This document shows, piece after piece, positions 62,871 through 64,000 of a DNA stretch of 64,000 nucleotides. Source of the DNA: MVYY01 sp012517575. GTDB lineage: Bacteria; Bacteroidota; Bacteroidia; Bacteroidales; Paludibacteraceae. Each line of letters begins with the position of its first letter. The stretch's first letter is position 1. A program made the translations under genes and the position numbers. The stretch lies in NCBI GenBank assembly GCA_031629035.1, contig JAVLUG010000001.1, positions 1 to 64,000 on the forward strand. The letters run 5' to 3'. The notes beneath the pieces were generated by a model. It had not been told where the DNA came from and did not search any database. It worked only from the letters and a program-made list of their open reading frames with translations.

Positions 62871-64000
62871 ATGAAAAAGCTTTTAATTTTTATCCTGTTA
62901 TCTGTCATGATTGCACTGACCTTTTCGTCGTGCGATTATAACGAGGAAAATTTTTCGGGCTTGGATGAAATGACAACTTATCAAGAGGCTGTAAATTACG
63001 AATATACTATTTCCGAATCCGATTTCACAACCATCATTTCAGCCTTAAGGGCCAATAAAAATGCTCAAGATTCAGCTACTGCCAACTTGCTGAGCAGCAG
63101 CAAGATTTTTTCTGCTGCAGCTCCTGCTTCTACTTTAGTGCCTTATGTGCTGAAAAGCAAATTTTTTGGTGCAACAAACGGTTCTGCCGCTAAAGTTACC
63201 TATCAGTATAAAACAGGTTCGTACCAGTATTATCTGCTCACCCAGGCCGATTATAAAATTATTTGGAAGGAGGATTTCATTTACGCACTCACGCCTTCCA
63301 AATCACCACAAAGTGTGCTCCCTGGATTTTTGTCACAAAAGTTTGCTACGGCAAAGGAAGGCGATATTAAAATTTTGGAATATTCATATGCAACAACTGA
63401 TCCAATAAGAACCGAAGATACAATTGAATATTTTTTAGAGAACTTTGAATCTTATGATGCAGTATCAGTAAAGACAATTCCTGTTTCTTCAGATAATTCT
63501 TTTATTCTGAACAAGGATTTTCTGGGAACAAGAACGTGGGAATGTCGCACATATTCGAACAATAAATATGCACAGGTTACCTCTAATGCTTCAAACAGCG
63601 AAAATCAAGTCTGGTTGATAACCAAACAAATTGATTTGACAAATGCCAATGTTCCGTCTTTGACTTTTGATGTAAATGTTGGTTTCTATAATGCTGATTG
63701 TTTGAGTATTCTGATATCCGATAATTTTGATGGTACGGAAGCTGGCGTTGCCACTGCAACATGGACCGATGTTACATCGAGTTTTACTATTCCCCAAACA
63801 CCAACTTCCGGTTACGGTACGTTAACTTCTGCCGGAACGTTAAAGCTTTCTGCATTTAATGGGAAGAAAATTTATGTTGCATTCAAATATACAGGAGATG
63901 GAAGAGCAGATGCCAATCCCAAGAAAACTACTACTTATCAGATTGATAATGTTGTGGTTTCGGATATCAAAACGGTAAGTACAGTCACAGATCCTAAAAC
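62871..64000 (+). CDS. lipoprotein with choice-of-anchor J-like domain, cut by the window edge
   Basis: Open to the last base, so the 3' end is missing. The start ATGAAAAAGC at 62871 gives a lipoprotein signal with lipobox FSSC and Cys at residue 21. After a linker (about 25-180) comes a beta-rich domain: YFLENFESYDAV, GTRTWECRTYSNNKYAQV, NQVWLITKQIDLTNANVPSL and YQIDNVVVSD, the pattern of choice-of-anchor J (MAM-like) domains found in Bacteroidota surface lipoproteins. The gene follows the TonB-dependent receptor by 100 bp and likely works with it at the outer membrane in capturing a ligand. Confidence 0.75.
   Translation, partial: MKKLLIFILLSVMIALTFSSCDYNEENFSGLDEMTTYQEAVNYEYTISESDFTTIISALRANKNAQDSATANLLSSSKIFSAAAPASTLVPYVLKSKFFGATNGSAAKVTYQYKTGSYQYYLLTQADYKIIWKEDFIYALTPSKSPQSVLPGFLSQKFATAKEGDIKILEYSYATTDPIRTEDTIEYFLENFESYDAVSVKTIPVSSDNSFILNKDFLGTRTWECRTYSNNKYAQVTSNASNSENQVWLITKQIDLTNANVPSLTFDVNVGFYNADCLSILISDNFDGTEAGVATATWTDVTSSFTIPQTPTSGYGTLTSAGTLKLSAFNGKKIYVAFKYTGDGRADANPKKTTTYQIDNVVVSDIKTVSTVTDPK

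Overview
The window comes from a Bacteroidota chromosome, most likely a Bacteroidales-type organism. The evidence is AT-rich DNA, several predicted promoters with the phylum's TAnnTTTG -7 box, three proteins with type IX secretion (T9SS) C-terminal sorting domains, a GH92 mannosidase, a SusC-like TonB-dependent receptor, and no obvious Shine-Dalgarno sequences. Genus cannot be told from the sequence alone.

Layout. (1) 0.1-7.2 kb, + strand: a mannoside-use run of GH92 alpha-mannosidase, MFS sugar transporter, a long mannose-6-phosphate-isomerase-like protein and an atypical ROK kinase. (2) 7.3-10.2 kb: two T9SS-exported proteins. (3) 19.0-10.3 kb, - strand: a tight run encoding a 389-aa anchored protein, a degenerate receiver, a TPR/YaiO outer-membrane barrel, a HEAT-repeat membrane protein, a processive GT2 synthase, a bacteriohemerythrin and a T9SS-exported clan-A-like glycosidase. 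I read this as an uncharacterised synthase-type exopolysaccharide system. (4) 19.2-49.3 kb, - strand: a large capsule/O-antigen-type region with a Wzi-like protein, a priming sugar transferase, a deacetylase-like protein, WecB, DUF354, an aminotransferase, FemAB/GNAT, many GT2/GT4/GT10/GT39 transferases, FkbM and other methyltransferases, an AsnB-type amidotransferase and a Wzt-type ABC ATPase. No Wzx flippase, Wzy polymerase or ABC permease is seen. (5) 49.6-52 kb: an IS1182-family element inside a tandem array of about 120-bp hairpin-headed repeats. (6) 52.2-64 kb: a GntR/ABC operon with a palindromic operator, a 2H phosphoesterase, a structured 6S-like RNA candidate, mfd, guanine deaminase, a TonB-dependent receptor, and the start of a lipoprotein gene cut by the window edge.

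The capsule region shows much rearrangement. A Y1 (HUH) transposase gene lies inside one unit of an array of about 175-bp palindromic units that look like non-autonomous derivatives of it, with a diverged full copy 9 kb away. Two tRNA-Glu(CTC) copies, one intact and one degenerate, share a 67-bp exact repeat and bracket a very AT-rich glycosyltransferase cassette. In that cassette an IS5-family element has split a GT4 gene; removing the element plus one 5-bp target duplication restores a 364-codon frame exactly. The Wzt-type ATPase gene changes abruptly from about 50% GC to about 23% GC just after the H-loop, as if its glycan-recognition domain had been swapped.
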